A stretch of DNA of 64,000 nucleotides from Clostridium sp. MCC353 (GTDB lineage Bacteria; Bacillota; Clostridia; Lachnospirales; Lachnospiraceae). The translations under genes were made by a program, and so were the position numbers. The notes below the pieces were generated by a model. It was given only the letters and a program-made list of their open reading frames with translations. It did no database searches and had not been told where the DNA came from. This document shows positions 18,196-26,164 of the stretch, piece by piece (position 1 is the stretch's first letter; every line of letters starts with the position of its first letter). The stretch is taken from positions 90,393-154,392 of the forward strand of contig NZ_WQPN01000022.1 of assembly GCF_018785315.1 (NCBI RefSeq). The letters run 5' to 3'.

Positions 18196-18328
18196 CAACA
18201 TCAAGTTTCATGAGTGTTCACAGTTCCTCACCGGAGAACCCGGCAATGGTGCGGCGCAGACGGCGGGGAACTGTGAATACTGCCCCTTCCATATCCTGCC
18301 ACTGTCGATTTTGCAGAAACAGTTGTGA
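18170..18328 (+). CDS. Candidate small Cys-rich protein (52 residues)
   Basis: A short reading frame overlaps the end of the acetyltransferase gene by 26 bases. The start ATG has GGGAG 4 bases upstream. The product begins MGKRCKCPDNIKFHECSQF and ends with NCEYCPFHILPLSILQKQL, giving five cysteines in a CxC ... C ... CxxC arrangement that could bind zinc. I do not recognise the family. It could also be chance. Overlap-coupled start and the cysteine spacing are the only support. Confidence 0.3.
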   Translation: MGKRCKCPDNIKFHECSQFLTGEPGNGAAQTAGNCEYCPFHILPLSILQKQL

Positions 18329-18351
18329 TTTTTGTAAAAAGTCGTTATAAT
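18323..18351 (+). promoter_or_regulatory. Putative sigma-A promoter of the OPT transporter gene
   Basis: TTGTGA (18323-18328) and TATAAT (18346-18351) are 17 bases apart. Transcription would start about 20 bases before the start codon, leaving a very short leader. Confidence 0.6.
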
Positions 18352-18379
18352 GGGTAGGTACAAAAAAAAGGGGGTTCAT

Positions 18380-20299
18380 ATGATGAACGAACAAAAACAG
18401 TTCAAACCGTATATACCTGCGGAAAAAGTTGATCCTGAGCTGACAATCCTATCGATTGTCATGGGTATTCTTTTAGCGGTTGTATTCGGTGCAGCCAATG
18501 CTTATTTAGGTCTGAAGGTAGGTATGACTATCTCAGCATCGATACCGGCGGCTGTAATTTCCATGGGTGTCATCCGTGTTATTCTGCGCAGAAATTCTAT
18601 TTTGGAAAGCAACATTGTACAGACAATCGGTTCCGCAGGCGAGTCCCTGGCGGCAGGAGCAATCTTCACATTGCCGGCTTTATTTTTGTGGGCAAAAGAG
18701 GGAAAGATGGAAACTCCCAACATGCTGGAGATCACATTAATCGCCTTCTTAGGCGGTATCCTGGGCGTTCTGTTCATGGTTCCGCTTCGTAATGCTTTAA
18801 TTGTGAAAGAGCACAATACCCTTCCTTACCCGGAAGGAACCGCATGTGCGGAAGTCCTTTTAGCGGGTGAAGAAGGCGGCGCGAATGCGTCGACGGTATT
18901 TGCCGGTATGGGAATCGCGGCTCTTTTCAAATTTATTGTAGATGGATTTAAAGCAGTACCAAGCGAAATCAATTTCAGAGTAAAAGGTTTCCCGGGAGAA
19001 ATCGGTACTCAGGCATATCCGGCTCTGATCGGTGTGGGCTACATTGTAGGCCCGAGAATTTCTTCTTATATGTTTGCCGGCGGTATTGTGGGATGGCTGG
19101 TGCTCATCCCTGCCATCGTGCTGTTCGGTTCCGGTACTGTCCTGTATCCGGGAACTGAAACCATCGGTAAGATATTTGCTGAAAATGGCGCCAGCGGAAT
19201 CTGGGGAACCTATATCCGTTACATCGGCGCCGGAGCGGTTGCCTGCGGCGGTATCATCAGCCTGGTAAAATCACTTCCTCTCATCATCCGCACATTCAGC
19301 GATTCGATGAAGGATTTAAGGGGCAGCCGGACGACAAGCGCTTTAAGGACGGAAAAGGATCTGGACATGAGATTTATCCTGGGCGGGATCATCATCATGA
19401 TTCTGGCCATCTGGCTGGTTCCGGCAGTTCCGGTTAACTTAATCGGAGCGATTATCGTCGTTGTATTCGGTTTCTTCTTCGCAACCGTTTCATCCAGAAT
19501 GGTTGGCCTGATCGGAAGCAGCAACAACCCTGTATCCGGTATGGCCATCGCAACTCTTCTGCTGGCAACCATTATTTTGAAAGCAACCGGCAATGTGGGC
19601 ATCAGCGGAATGCAGGGCGCCATTGCCATCGGCTCCATTATTTGTATCATTGCGGCTATCGCAGGCGATACTTCACAGGATTTAAAGACAGGCTATCTCC
19701 TGGGCGCTACGCCTATGAAACAGCAGATCGGTGAATTAGTGGGCGTTACGTCCGCTGCTCTGGCCATCGGCGGCGTATTATATCTTCTGAATGCCGCATG
19801 GGGATTTGGTTCCGCGGAGCTGGGCGCTCCCCAGGCCATGCTGATGAAGATGATTGTAGAAGGCGTTATGGACAGTAACCTGCCCTGGACCCTTGTATTC
19901 ATCGGCGTATTTATAGCCATCGTTATGGAGATCTTACGGATTCCGGTGCTTCCGTTTGCCGTAGGCCTTTATCTTCCGGTACAGCTGAATGCATGTATCA
20001 TGATCGGCGGAGTGGTAAGGCTGGTGTTGGACAGCAGGAAGACTAAGAGCGCAAAAGAAGAGGCGGAAAAACAGAGAGGAATTACAGACGGCGTGCTTTA
20101 TTGCTCCGGTATGATTGCCGGTGAAGGCCTTGTAGGCATCCTTCTGGCGATTCTCACCGTTTTCGGTGTTGCCGATGTGTTCGATTTCTCTTCCAAGGTT
20201 CCGGCTTCTGTGGGCAATATCGGATGTATGATTGTAATCGTGCTCATGATTTTATGCCTGCTCAAGTTCTCTGTCTGGAAGAAGGCCAAAAGCGAGTAA
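18380..20299 (+). CDS. OPT-family oligopeptide transporter
   Basis: About 639 residues with some fifteen hydrophobic segments. The N-terminal block VDPELTILSIVMGILLAVVFGAANAYLGLKVGMTISASIPAAVI is typical of the bacterial OPT family, as is LPYPEGTACAEVLLAGEEGG near residue 150. Members import oligopeptides or metal-chelate compounds by proton symport. The start at 18380 has AAGGGGG 6 bases upstream; a second ATG follows immediately. The PqqD-like gene begins 6 bases after the stop, so both are co-transcribed. Confidence 0.92.
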   Translation: MMNEQKQFKPYIPAEKVDPELTILSIVMGILLAVVFGAANAYLGLKVGMTISASIPAAVISMGVIRVILRRNSILESNIVQTIGSAGESLAAGAIFTLPALFLWAKEGKMETPNMLEITLIAFLGGILGVLFMVPLRNALIVKEHNTLPYPEGTACAEVLLAGEEGGANASTVFAGMGIAALFKFIVDGFKAVPSEINFRVKGFPGEIGTQAYPALIGVGYIVGPRISSYMFAGGIVGWLVLIPAIVLFGSGTVLYPGTETIGKIFAENGASGIWGTYIRYIGAGAVACGGIISLVKSLPLIIRTFSDSMKDLRGSRTTSALRTEKDLDMRFILGGIIIMILAIWLVPAVPVNLIGAIIVVVFGFFFATVSSRMVGLIGSSNNPVSGMAIATLLLATIILKATGNVGISGMQGAIAIGSIICIIAAIAGDTSQDLKTGYLLGATPMKQQIGELVGVTSAALAIGGVLYLLNAAWGFGSAELGAPQAMLMKMIVEGVMDSNLPWTLVFIGVFIAIVMEILRIPVLPFAVGLYLPVQLNACIMIGGVVRLVLDSRKTKSAKEEAEKQRGITDGVLYCSGMIAGEGLVGILLAILTVFGVADVFDFSSKVPASVGNIGCMIVIVLMILCLLKFSVWKKAKSE

Positions 20300-20305
20300 A
20301 TAAAG

Positions 20306-20653
20306 ATGAAAAAGAAAAATGATTCACGCAATTACCTGGAATTCATACCCGAACGGAGTGAATTCCTGACCTGGAATACGGATGAAAAAGGGATTGTTAC
20401 ATTGGATGTGGAGAATAAGGGAGTATTTAATACGATTGCGCAGACGTTATTTAAAAAACCCCGTATTTCACACATTCATCTGGACGAACTTGGAAGTTTT
20501 GTCTGGCCTCTGATTGACGGCAGGACGGATATCACCGCCTTAGGCGTTTTGGTAAAAGAAGAGTTTGGAGAAAAAGCCGAACCTTTATATCCAAGGCTGG
20601 CAAAATTTTTTCAAGTGTTGGAAAGTTATCATTTTATAGAGTTAAAGAAATAA
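20306..20653 (+). CDS. PqqD-like small protein
   Basis: A 115-residue protein with the PqqD fold pattern: VTLDVENKGVFNTIAQTLF, then ISHIHLDELGSFVWPLIDGRTDITALGVLVKEEFG, then LYPRLAKFFQVLESYHFIELK. PqqD domains bind leader peptides of RiPP precursors and present them to radical-SAM or other modifying enzymes. Here no radical-SAM or precursor gene is seen nearby; the partner is an OPT transporter. The protein may therefore serve peptide recognition linked to that transporter. This role is inference. Confidence 0.82.
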   Translation: MKKKNDSRNYLEFIPERSEFLTWNTDEKGIVTLDVENKGVFNTIAQTLFKKPRISHIHLDELGSFVWPLIDGRTDITALGVLVKEEFGEKAEPLYPRLAKFFQVLESYHFIELKK

Positions 20654-20815
20654 AAAAGTTATTCAGACGGTGAGACAACCGTTTGAAAGAAGCCGGGAAG
20701 AACCCGGAGCGGTGTCGGAAGAGGATGAACTTTTTCTTACGTCCGCCCTGGATTTTTTCCGGTTTTATGATTTTATTGGAAAGAAAAATACAAATGATAT
20801 TTAGGAGAAAACAGT

Positions 20816-21568
20816 ATGAAACAAGGATATTTAGCACGGGAATCCGAACGGGTGAATCAAGCTGCCAGAAAAACTCTCGTTAAACTGGTCATTGTATTTG
20901 TATGCGCCCTTTCGGCCGTTTATTTTCTCGGAAGGGATTCCATCGATTTTAGCGATGTTTCTTATGGCACGATACCATTTTACATAGTTATTTTGTTGGG
21001 AATTGTGCTGTTTGCCATCGTGGTTAAAATAATCGCGACCGGACGCACGGCTGTAAACGGCAATAATTTATTCCTTCCTTTTAAAGAAGATACTCAGGAA
21101 GCGGTGGCCCGGATAATTGACAAAGAAGCGGCCGAGGGGAAAATCCTGGTAGAGGAGTTTATCGGTCAATTTAAGGATCCAAAGAAGGCCAGCGGAGAAA
21201 AAATAGTGTTGCTGCCGTCTTATCTGCTGATCTGTGGAGTAAAAGGCGGCCCCAAAGGTACTTCAAAAGTGACGGCAATTCCCCGCAATCAAATATATTG
21301 GATCTGCGCCCAGGCAGGCTATAAGGGCGGGCCATTCATTGTGAAGCTGCTGATATTCACGGACAACAAAATTTTTGCTGTAGAAGGAACCGAGGTAGAA
21401 CACGTTCAGGGCATAGCGGAAAAGATTTATAAATACATACCCAATATTTTTAATGATTATGATCCTTTTGTGGTGTCATATGAGTTTGAAAAGATCTTTC
21501 ATAAAAATCCGGAGGATTTTTTTGCCATATATGAAGAGGAGAGGAAGAAAAAAACGCTGGTTCATTGA
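20816..21568 (+). CDS. Membrane protein of unknown function
   Basis: A 250-residue protein. Two hydrophobic helices (about residues 22-41 and 54-75) near the N-terminus anchor a ~170-residue soluble part. That part contains KIVLLPSYLLICGVKGGPKG, VTAIPRNQIYWICAQAGYKGG and LLIFTDNKIFAVEGTEVEHVQGIAEKIYKYIP, a pattern reminiscent of PH-like/YcxB folds. I do not recognise a named family. GGAGAAAAC precedes the ATG by about 7 bases. The gene follows the PqqD-like gene and faces the Crp/Fnr gene. Confidence 0.75.
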   Translation: MKQGYLARESERVNQAARKTLVKLVIVFVCALSAVYFLGRDSIDFSDVSYGTIPFYIVILLGIVLFAIVVKIIATGRTAVNGNNLFLPFKEDTQEAVARIIDKEAAEGKILVEEFIGQFKDPKKASGEKIVLLPSYLLICGVKGGPKGTSKVTAIPRNQIYWICAQAGYKGGPFIVKLLIFTDNKIFAVEGTEVEHVQGIAEKIYKYIPNIFNDYDPFVVSYEFEKIFHKNPEDFFAIYEEERKKKTLVH

Positions 21569-21578
21569 TGGGCAGGAA

Positions 21579-22259
21579 CTATTCTTCCGAAGTCCTGCCG
21601 GAAAGCAGATGAAACCAATTTTTTTTAAAATCCAGCACCCCTTCCTTCTTCAGCTTACAGAGTTCACCTGACATGGCGCTGCGGTCCACGCAGAGATAGT
21701 CAGCCAGCTGCTGCCGGTTAAAAGGAATCTCAAACCGGGCATTTTTCTGTTTTAAGGATTCTTCCGACAGATAGGAAAGCAGCTTTTCTCTCGTGGAGCG
21801 CTTAGCCATATGCTTCATTTTCTGGGTGAGCATCAGATTCTTGTCTGCCAGCACGGACAGCAGATTACGGATCAGCCGTGTGTGAAATTCACAGGCGGAA
21901 GTGCAGACCGTAATCACCTTCTGCACATCCAGGAACAGGATTTCCGTTCTCCCTGCCGCAACCACGCTGACGCCCAGTTCCACAGAGGGCATACACGCAT
22001 AGGCATCTCCGAATATCCGTCCCTCAGAGCATTCGGATAAAATCGTCCGGTTGCCCCAAAAATCTTCTTCGATCACATGTACTGACCCTGTCAGGACCAG
22101 TCCCATGGAAGTCACATGGTCTCCATTTCTCCAGATAAATTCCCCTTTTTCATAGGTGCGCTTTACGGCGCTTAAACAGTTTAACATAGCCTCTATTTCC
22201 CCGGTTTCAATTCCGCAGAATAAAACCGATTTTTTTAGTGCGGACATAGCAGAATTCAT
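21579..22259 (-). CDS. Crp/Fnr-family transcriptional regulator
   Basis: A 226-residue regulator with an N-terminal cyclic-nucleotide-binding-like barrel (about 15-130) and a C-terminal winged helix (RREK/STREKLLSYLSEES ... FNRQQLADYLCVDRSAMSGELCKLKKEGVLDF). There is no Fnr-type N-terminal cysteine cluster, although several cysteines lie around residues 138-143 (TVCTSACEF). It is divergent from hcp; Crp/Fnr regulators next to hcp commonly control it in response to nitrosative stress (HcpR-like). AAGGAGGAAGTTT precedes the ATG. Its leader carries copy B of the structured repeat. Confidence 0.9.
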   Translation of the reverse strand: MNSAMSALKKSVLFCGIETGEIEAMLNCLSAVKRTYEKGEFIWRNGDHVTSMGLVLTGSVHVIEEDFWGNRTILSECSEGRIFGDAYACMPSVELGVSVVAAGRTEILFLDVQKVITVCTSACEFHTRLIRNLLSVLADKNLMLTQKMKHMAKRSTREKLLSYLSEESLKQKNARFEIPFNRQQLADYLCVDRSAMSGELCKLKKEGVLDFKKNWFHLLSGRTSEE

Positions 22260-22263
22260 AAAC

Positions 22264-22419
22264 TTCCTCCTTGCCGGAACGTTTTGCGCAAATTATTGTT
22301 GCGGAGATTTACGTTGCGGAAATTACCGTTGCGGAAATTATCGCTGTGCTGGCACGCGGTGAGAGTTTCAGATTCCCAGCGGTGATTCAAATTTGTGGCT
22401 CCGGCATAATTTTGGGTGT
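22264..22419 (-). repeat. Structured leader repeat, copy B (before the Crp/Fnr gene)
   Basis: Read on the minus strand this 156-nt stretch matches copy A (17408-17570) block by block: ACACCCAAA, then TGCCGGAGCCACAAATTTG, then CGCGTGCC, then four units of AATTTCCGCAACG-type text 15 bases apart, then AAAACGTTCCGGCAAGGAGGAA. It ends at the ribosome site of the Crp/Fnr gene, just as copy A ends at that of the acetyltransferase. Confidence 0.65.
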
Positions 22420-22436
22420 ACCTGATTTTTTTTGTT

Positions 22437-22452
22437 TGTTGTAAAAACAACA
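22437..22452. promoter_or_regulatory. Perfect 16-bp inverted repeat, probable Crp/Fnr operator
   Basis: TGTTGTAAAAACAACA is a perfect TGTTGT-N4-ACAACA palindrome in the 256-bp region between the divergent Crp/Fnr and hcp genes. Length and symmetry match Crp/Fnr-family sites (TGT...ACA). It lies 64 bases before the hcp ATG. A GATAAT at 22477 would put the site near -43 from the hcp start of transcription, suitable for activation. Confidence 0.6.
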
Positions 22453-22515
22453 GATTTGTTATTAAAATTATATTATGATAATCCCATCAAGTCAAGAAGA
22501 GGAGAATAATCAGAT

Positions 22516-24087
22516 ATGGAAAAAAATATGTTTTGCTTTCAATGTGAACAGACCGCAGGCTGCAGCGGATGCACCGGAAAAGCCGGGGTATGCGGAAAAA
22601 CAGCCCGTACAGCCAATCTTCAGGACGAACTGACCGGAGCCCTCATCGGTCTGGCCCGCACCTGTTCCAACCAGACGCCGACTGAAGAAACAACAAAATT
22701 GATGATCGAAGGCCTGTTCACAACCGTAACCAATGTGAATTTCAATGACCGGACAATCGAGGAACTGATAGAGCGGGTGAGAGAAGAAAAAATGCGTCTG
22801 GCCCCAAACTGCCTCACCTGTGGAGCCCCCTGCGGCCACAACGATGATTATGATATGAAAAACCTGTGGGAGGCGGAAGAAGAGATCCGTTCCTTAAAGT
22901 CCCTCATCCTCTTTGGAATCCGCGGTATGGCAGCCTATGCATATCATGCCCTGGTTCTGGGATATACCGATGTAGCTGTAAACGACTTTTTCTACAAAGC
23001 TTTATTCGTAATCGGCGAAGACTGGACGCAGGAGGAATATTTGAAAATAGCCATGGAAACAGGGGAAGTGAATTTAAAATGCATGGAAATGCTGGATCAG
23101 GCCAATACGGAAAGCTTCGGCACCCCCGCTCCAATAAAAGTATCCATGAAAGTGGAAAAAGGCCCGTTCATCGTCATAACCGGCCATGACCTTTACGACC
23201 TCAAATGCCTTCTGGAACAGACCAGGGGAAAAGGCATCAACATTTATACCCATGGTGAAATGCTTCCCGCCCATGCTTATCCGCTTTTAAAACAATACAG
23301 CCATTTAAAAGGCAATTATGGAACCGCCTGGCAGAACCAGCAAAAAGAATTTGACAGCCTTCCAGCGCCCATCCTCTTTACAACCAACTGCCTGATGCCT
23401 GTAAAAGAAAGCTATGCGGACCGCGTCTTCACAACCGAACTGGTTTCCTATCCGGAAATGGTTCATATCGGAGAAGATAAAGATTTCTCCCCGGTGATCG
23501 AAAAGGCCCTGGAGCTGGGCGGTTTTCCCGAAGACCGGGTATTCACCGGAATCAACGGGGGAAGCGAACTGCTCACCGGTTTCGGCCACGGAGCGGTTTT
23601 GTCTGTGGCGGATCAGGTGGTGGACGCCGTTAAAAATGGACAAATCAGTCATTTTTATCTGGTAGGCGGCTGCGACGGCGCCCGGCCCGGCCGCAATTTC
23701 TACACCGATTTTGTAAAAAACACGCCGGAGGATTCCATAATTCTCACCCTGGCCTGCGGCAAATTCCGCTTTAACGATCTGGACCTGGGTCAGGCTGCGG
23801 GGCTGCCCCGGCTGATGGATATGGGACAGTGCAATGACGCCTACAGCGCCATCCGCGTGGCGTCTGCCCTGGCGGATGCATTCGGATGTACGGTGAACGA
23901 ACTGCCGTTGACCATTGTACTGTCATGGTATGAGCAGAAGGCTGTATGTATTTTGCTCAGCCTGCTGTATCTGGGGATTAAAAATATCAGCCTGGGCCCC
24001 ACATTACCGGCATTTTTGGCGCCGGGAGTGCTGGAGTATCTGGTGGAGGAGTTTCAGATTAGGGCGGTTAGTGATCTGACGGTATAA
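22516..24087 (+). CDS. hcp: Hydroxylamine reductase / hybrid cluster protein
   Basis: A 523-residue cytoplasmic redox enzyme carrying a cubane cluster and a hybrid Fe-S-O cluster. It reduces hydroxylamine and, by family evidence, nitric oxide. N-terminal cysteines lie at 7, 10, 19 and 26 (MFCFQCEQTAG, GCTGKAGVCGK). Hybrid-cluster ligand regions are visible in NCLTCGAPCGHNDDYD, FTTNCLMP, GGCDGARPGRNFYTDF and LACGKFRFNDLDLG. Full family length. It is divergent from the Crp/Fnr gene. The ATG has GAGGAG 10 bases upstream. Confidence 0.95.
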   Translation: MEKNMFCFQCEQTAGCSGCTGKAGVCGKTARTANLQDELTGALIGLARTCSNQTPTEETTKLMIEGLFTTVTNVNFNDRTIEELIERVREEKMRLAPNCLTCGAPCGHNDDYDMKNLWEAEEEIRSLKSLILFGIRGMAAYAYHALVLGYTDVAVNDFFYKALFVIGEDWTQEEYLKIAMETGEVNLKCMEMLDQANTESFGTPAPIKVSMKVEKGPFIVITGHDLYDLKCLLEQTRGKGINIYTHGEMLPAHAYPLLKQYSHLKGNYGTAWQNQQKEFDSLPAPILFTTNCLMPVKESYADRVFTTELVSYPEMVHIGEDKDFSPVIEKALELGGFPEDRVFTGINGGSELLTGFGHGAVLSVADQVVDAVKNGQISHFYLVGGCDGARPGRNFYTDFVKNTPEDSIILTLACGKFRFNDLDLGQAAGLPRLMDMGQCNDAYSAIRVASALADAFGCTVNELPLTIVLSWYEQKAVCILLSLLYLGIKNISLGPTLPAFLAPGVLEYLVEEFQIRAVSDLTV

Positions 24088-24121
24088 TTTTTTTACATTA
24101 GAGGTGTTACATCAGAGGTTT

Positions 24122-24169
24122 TACATCAGGGGTGAAGGCATTTTCGAAAATGCCTTCACCCTTGATGTT
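24122..24169. terminator. Long perfect hairpin between convergent hcp and cotJC
   Basis: ACATCA-GGGTGAAGGCATTTTC pairs with GAAAATGCCTTCACCC-TGATGT, about 22 bp. It is flanked by A/T runs, but neither strand has a clean T tract directly after the stem. It probably serves as a bidirectional terminator. Just before it TTACATCAGAGGT-like text is repeated three times. Confidence 0.6.
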
Positions 24170-24177
24170 AAAAAAAA

Positions 24178-24789
24178 TTATTTCTTCACGAATTGTTTGT
24201 CAAATTCCGGATTAAAATAATAGAAGTTCTTGGAATCCAAATCCCCCTTTATTTTCTCCAGCGCTTCTCCAAAACGCTGGAAATGCACAACTTCCCTGGC
24301 CCTTAAAAACTTCAGCGGTTCCCTCACATCCGGATCAGTGATCACCCGCAGCAGGTTGTCATAAGTGGTGCGGGCCTTCTGTTCCGCGGCCAGGTCCTCT
24401 GTCAGATCGGTGATGGCATCGCCTTTAGACTGGAATTCACATGCGTTAAATGGGATTCCGCCGGCAGCCTGAGGCCACAGGGCGGTGGTGTGGTCGATAT
24501 AATAAGCGTCAAATCCGGCTGTCTTCGCTTCTTCGGCCGTCAGGTTTTTGGTGAGCTGGTAGATGATGGAGCAGACCATCTCCAGATGTCCCAGTTCCTC
24601 GGTTCCGATATCGGTAAGCAGTCCGCCCACCTCTTTGCAGGGCATGCTGTAACGCTGGGACAGATACCGCATGGACGCGGCTAGTTCGCCGTCAGGGCCG
24701 CCAAACTGGCTGATCACTAACTGAGCTGTTTTCGGACATGTTTTCGTTATTTTTACAGGAAATTGAAGCCGTTTTTCATAACACCACAT
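24178..24789 (-). CDS. cotJC: Spore coat protein CotJC (manganese-catalase family)
   Basis: About 203 residues of the Mn-catalase-like ferritin fold found in the inner spore coat. Metal-ligand helices are visible: GGPDGELAASMRYLSQRYSMP, then IGTEELGHLEMVCSIIYQL, then EDLAAEQKARTTYDNLL, then REVVHFQRFGEAL. The start at 24789 (MWCYEKRLQFPVKI) is supported by AGGAGGTG 7 bases upstream and by CotJC relatives; a longer frame exists but has no ribosome site. It is the last gene of cotJABC. Its presence marks the organism as a spore former. Confidence 0.93.
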   Translation of the reverse strand: MWCYEKRLQFPVKITKTCPKTAQLVISQFGGPDGELAASMRYLSQRYSMPCKEVGGLLTDIGTEELGHLEMVCSIIYQLTKNLTAEEAKTAGFDAYYIDHTTALWPQAAGGIPFNACEFQSKGDAITDLTEDLAAEQKARTTYDNLLRVITDPDVREPLKFLRAREVVHFQRFGEALEKIKGDLDSKNFYYFNPEFDKQFVKK

Positions 24790-24791
24790 AA

Positions 24792-25121
24792 TCAGACACC
24801 TCCTTTGATATTTGCAGGGGAATTGGTATTGGCTGCGGCATCCCAGGGTACAGGTCCGTCGCTCCAGGTCCAATGGCGCTGCTGCGGGTATTTGGTAAAG
24901 CTTTTTGTCTGGTTGTTGGTGTCAGGACAGACACAATTCCTGGTAAGCGGTTCATAATTTTCCGCATAGGTTTTTAAAAGTTCTTTCCTCTGTGTGGACA
25001 TCTGTTTAAAATAATCCATCGCATCCGTATCCAGGGGATGGGTATCCAGATAGAGGGTCAGGTCGTCGACCACAAAACTAACTTCATTGATCTGTTTTAA
25101 AAGCTGTAAACGGTCAGTCAT
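24792..25121 (-). CDS. cotJB: Spore coat protein CotJB
   Basis: A protein of about 109 residues with the CotJB core: LLKQINEVSFVVDDLTLYLDTHPLDTDAMDYF, then RKELLKTYAENYEPLT, then DGPVPWD near the C-terminus. ATG 25121 has AGGAGG 8 bases upstream; a GTG at 25130 would be too close. It overlaps the end of cotJA by 8 bases and stops 2 bases before cotJC. Confidence 0.92.
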   Translation of the reverse strand: MTDRLQLLKQINEVSFVVDDLTLYLDTHPLDTDAMDYFKQMSTQRKELLKTYAENYEPLTRNCVCPDTNNQTKSFTKYPQQRHWTWSDGPVPWDAAANTNSPANIKGGV

Positions 25122-25281
25122 GAGCTTCACCTCCTATAAAAAATGGAAGATTCAGACACGGGAAAATAGTTCCTTCCGCCAGTGCCTTTTCCGGTGTATA
25201 TGGCTGTTCCCACGGCTGCATAGGCACTGTGGCGATTGCGAGATGGACCGGTGTTTTTGATATCTTTTCAACAAAATCCAT
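25114..25281 (-). CDS. cotJA: Spore coat protein CotJA
   Basis: A 55-residue protein, easily missed because of its size. The product starts MDFVEKISKTPVHLAIATVP and contains the CotJA signature QPWEQPYTPEKALAEGTIFP followed by CLNLPFF. AAAGGAG lies 9 bases before the ATG. Its last codons overlap the cotJB start. In Bacillus and Clostridia CotJA and CotJC depend on each other for incorporation into the coat. Confidence 0.9.
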   Translation of the reverse strand: MDFVEKISKTPVHLAIATVPMQPWEQPYTPEKALAEGTIFPCLNLPFFIGGEAHD

Positions 25282-25380
25282 AAAATATCACTCCTTTCTG
25301 CATCAAACAAGTTACCTTACTATTATTTGAGCGAAAGGCGGATTTACTTTATTAAAATATTGCCATGTAAAAATAGGGAT

Positions 25381-25403
25381 GAAAAAAGCCGGGAATTCGG
25401 CCT
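25381..25403 (-). terminator. Weak hairpin with T tract after the small membrane-protein gene
   Basis: On the minus strand GCCGAATTCCCGGC is followed by TTTTTT. The stem is only 4-5 bp, so the call is tentative. Confidence 0.4.
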
Positions 25404-25430
25404 GCAGAAAAGAATAACATCAAAAAGGTA

Positions 25431-25643
25431 TTATTTTCCAAAGAAAATGAAACGGATCAGGTAAAAATATTCCTGCCAGTTGATATAGACCAGAACGGTC
25501 ATGGGAATTAAACACAGAGCTATGGTCAGCGCCGTATTCCATTTGGACGGCAGTTGATATCTGTAAAAAATAAAAAAGGAAAGCCAGGAAGCAACGCAGC
25601 TGACCGGCAGAGCGAAAAAAGCTAAAAATGTTATCAAAGTCAT
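25431..25643 (-). CDS. Small membrane protein of unknown function
   Basis: About 70 residues with two hydrophobic helices (LITFLAFFALPVSCVASWLSFFIF and WNTALTIALCLIPMTVLVYI). The ATG at 25643 has GGGGGGACG about 6 bases upstream on the minus strand. I recognise no family. It lies upstream of cotJABC on the same strand, separated by a weak terminator, so it may not be part of the coat operon. Confidence 0.5.
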   Translation of the reverse strand: MTLITFLAFFALPVSCVASWLSFFIFYRYQLPSKWNTALTIALCLIPMTVLVYINWQEYFYLIRFIFFGK

Positions 25644-25880
25644 TCCGCGTCCCCCCAATCATTGAATTCCATAAATGTTTTCCTGCTTATATTTTACTAT
25701 AATACAAGCTGTTTTACAATGGAGGCGGAAATGAATTTTAAACACGCTGTGAACAGAAATCTGACGCGAAAACCATGTGTGGATTATGTAAACAGGGCTA
25801 GAATTTGTGGAAAATATACAAAAAAATAAACGGATCAAACGATCAAAACTTAATTTTTAATTAAAATCACCGTGACTATC

Positions 25881-25909
25881 TTGAAAAAGACTGTGTGTTT
25901 TGGTATAAT
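25881..25909 (+). promoter_or_regulatory. Sigma-A promoter of the riboswitch-nhaC transcript
   Basis: TTGAAA (25881-25886) and a perfect TATAAT (25904-25909) are 17 bases apart and lie ~40 bases before the riboswitch. The 587-base gap between the small membrane protein and nhaC is accounted for by this promoter, the riboswitch and its terminator; 25650-25870 shows nothing further. Confidence 0.85.
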
Positions 25910-25950
25910 TTAACCAATAACATCATATCTATAAATACGGAAACTATATA

Positions 25951-26102
25951 TTGCCGAATGCCATATTCCTGTTAAATCAGGCTGTGGTAGCGGGAGAACC
26001 AATTAATTGGGGTGAATTCAGAAATCTGCGGAACAAAAGCGGATTGAAGATAGGGGACCTTCTTCCCCGAACCCGTCAGCTAATCTCGTAGGCGAAGGAA
26101 GG
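25951..26102 (+). ncRNA. Cyclic-di-AMP riboswitch (ydaO/yuaA type)
   Basis: The text matches the known ydaO aptamer block by block: TTGCCGAAT at the 5' end, GGTAGCGGGAGAACCA, TTGGGGTGAAT, a variable hairpin arm, AGGGGACCTTCTTCCCCGA, ACCCGTCAGCTAATCTCGTA, and closing GGCGAAGGAAGG. 5' TTGCC can pair with 3' GGCGA to form P1. The 3' segment GGCGAAGG can also pair with CCTTCGCC (26158-26165), which runs into the terminator stem, giving an on/off switch. c-di-AMP riboswitches normally turn off ion and osmolyte transporters, which suits the antiporter gene downstream. Confidence 0.93.
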
Positions 26103-26164
26103 TTTGTGCGTTTGTGATACGCACTTTGTTTTTATTGAATAAAACAGCCTATAGCTGCCTTCGC

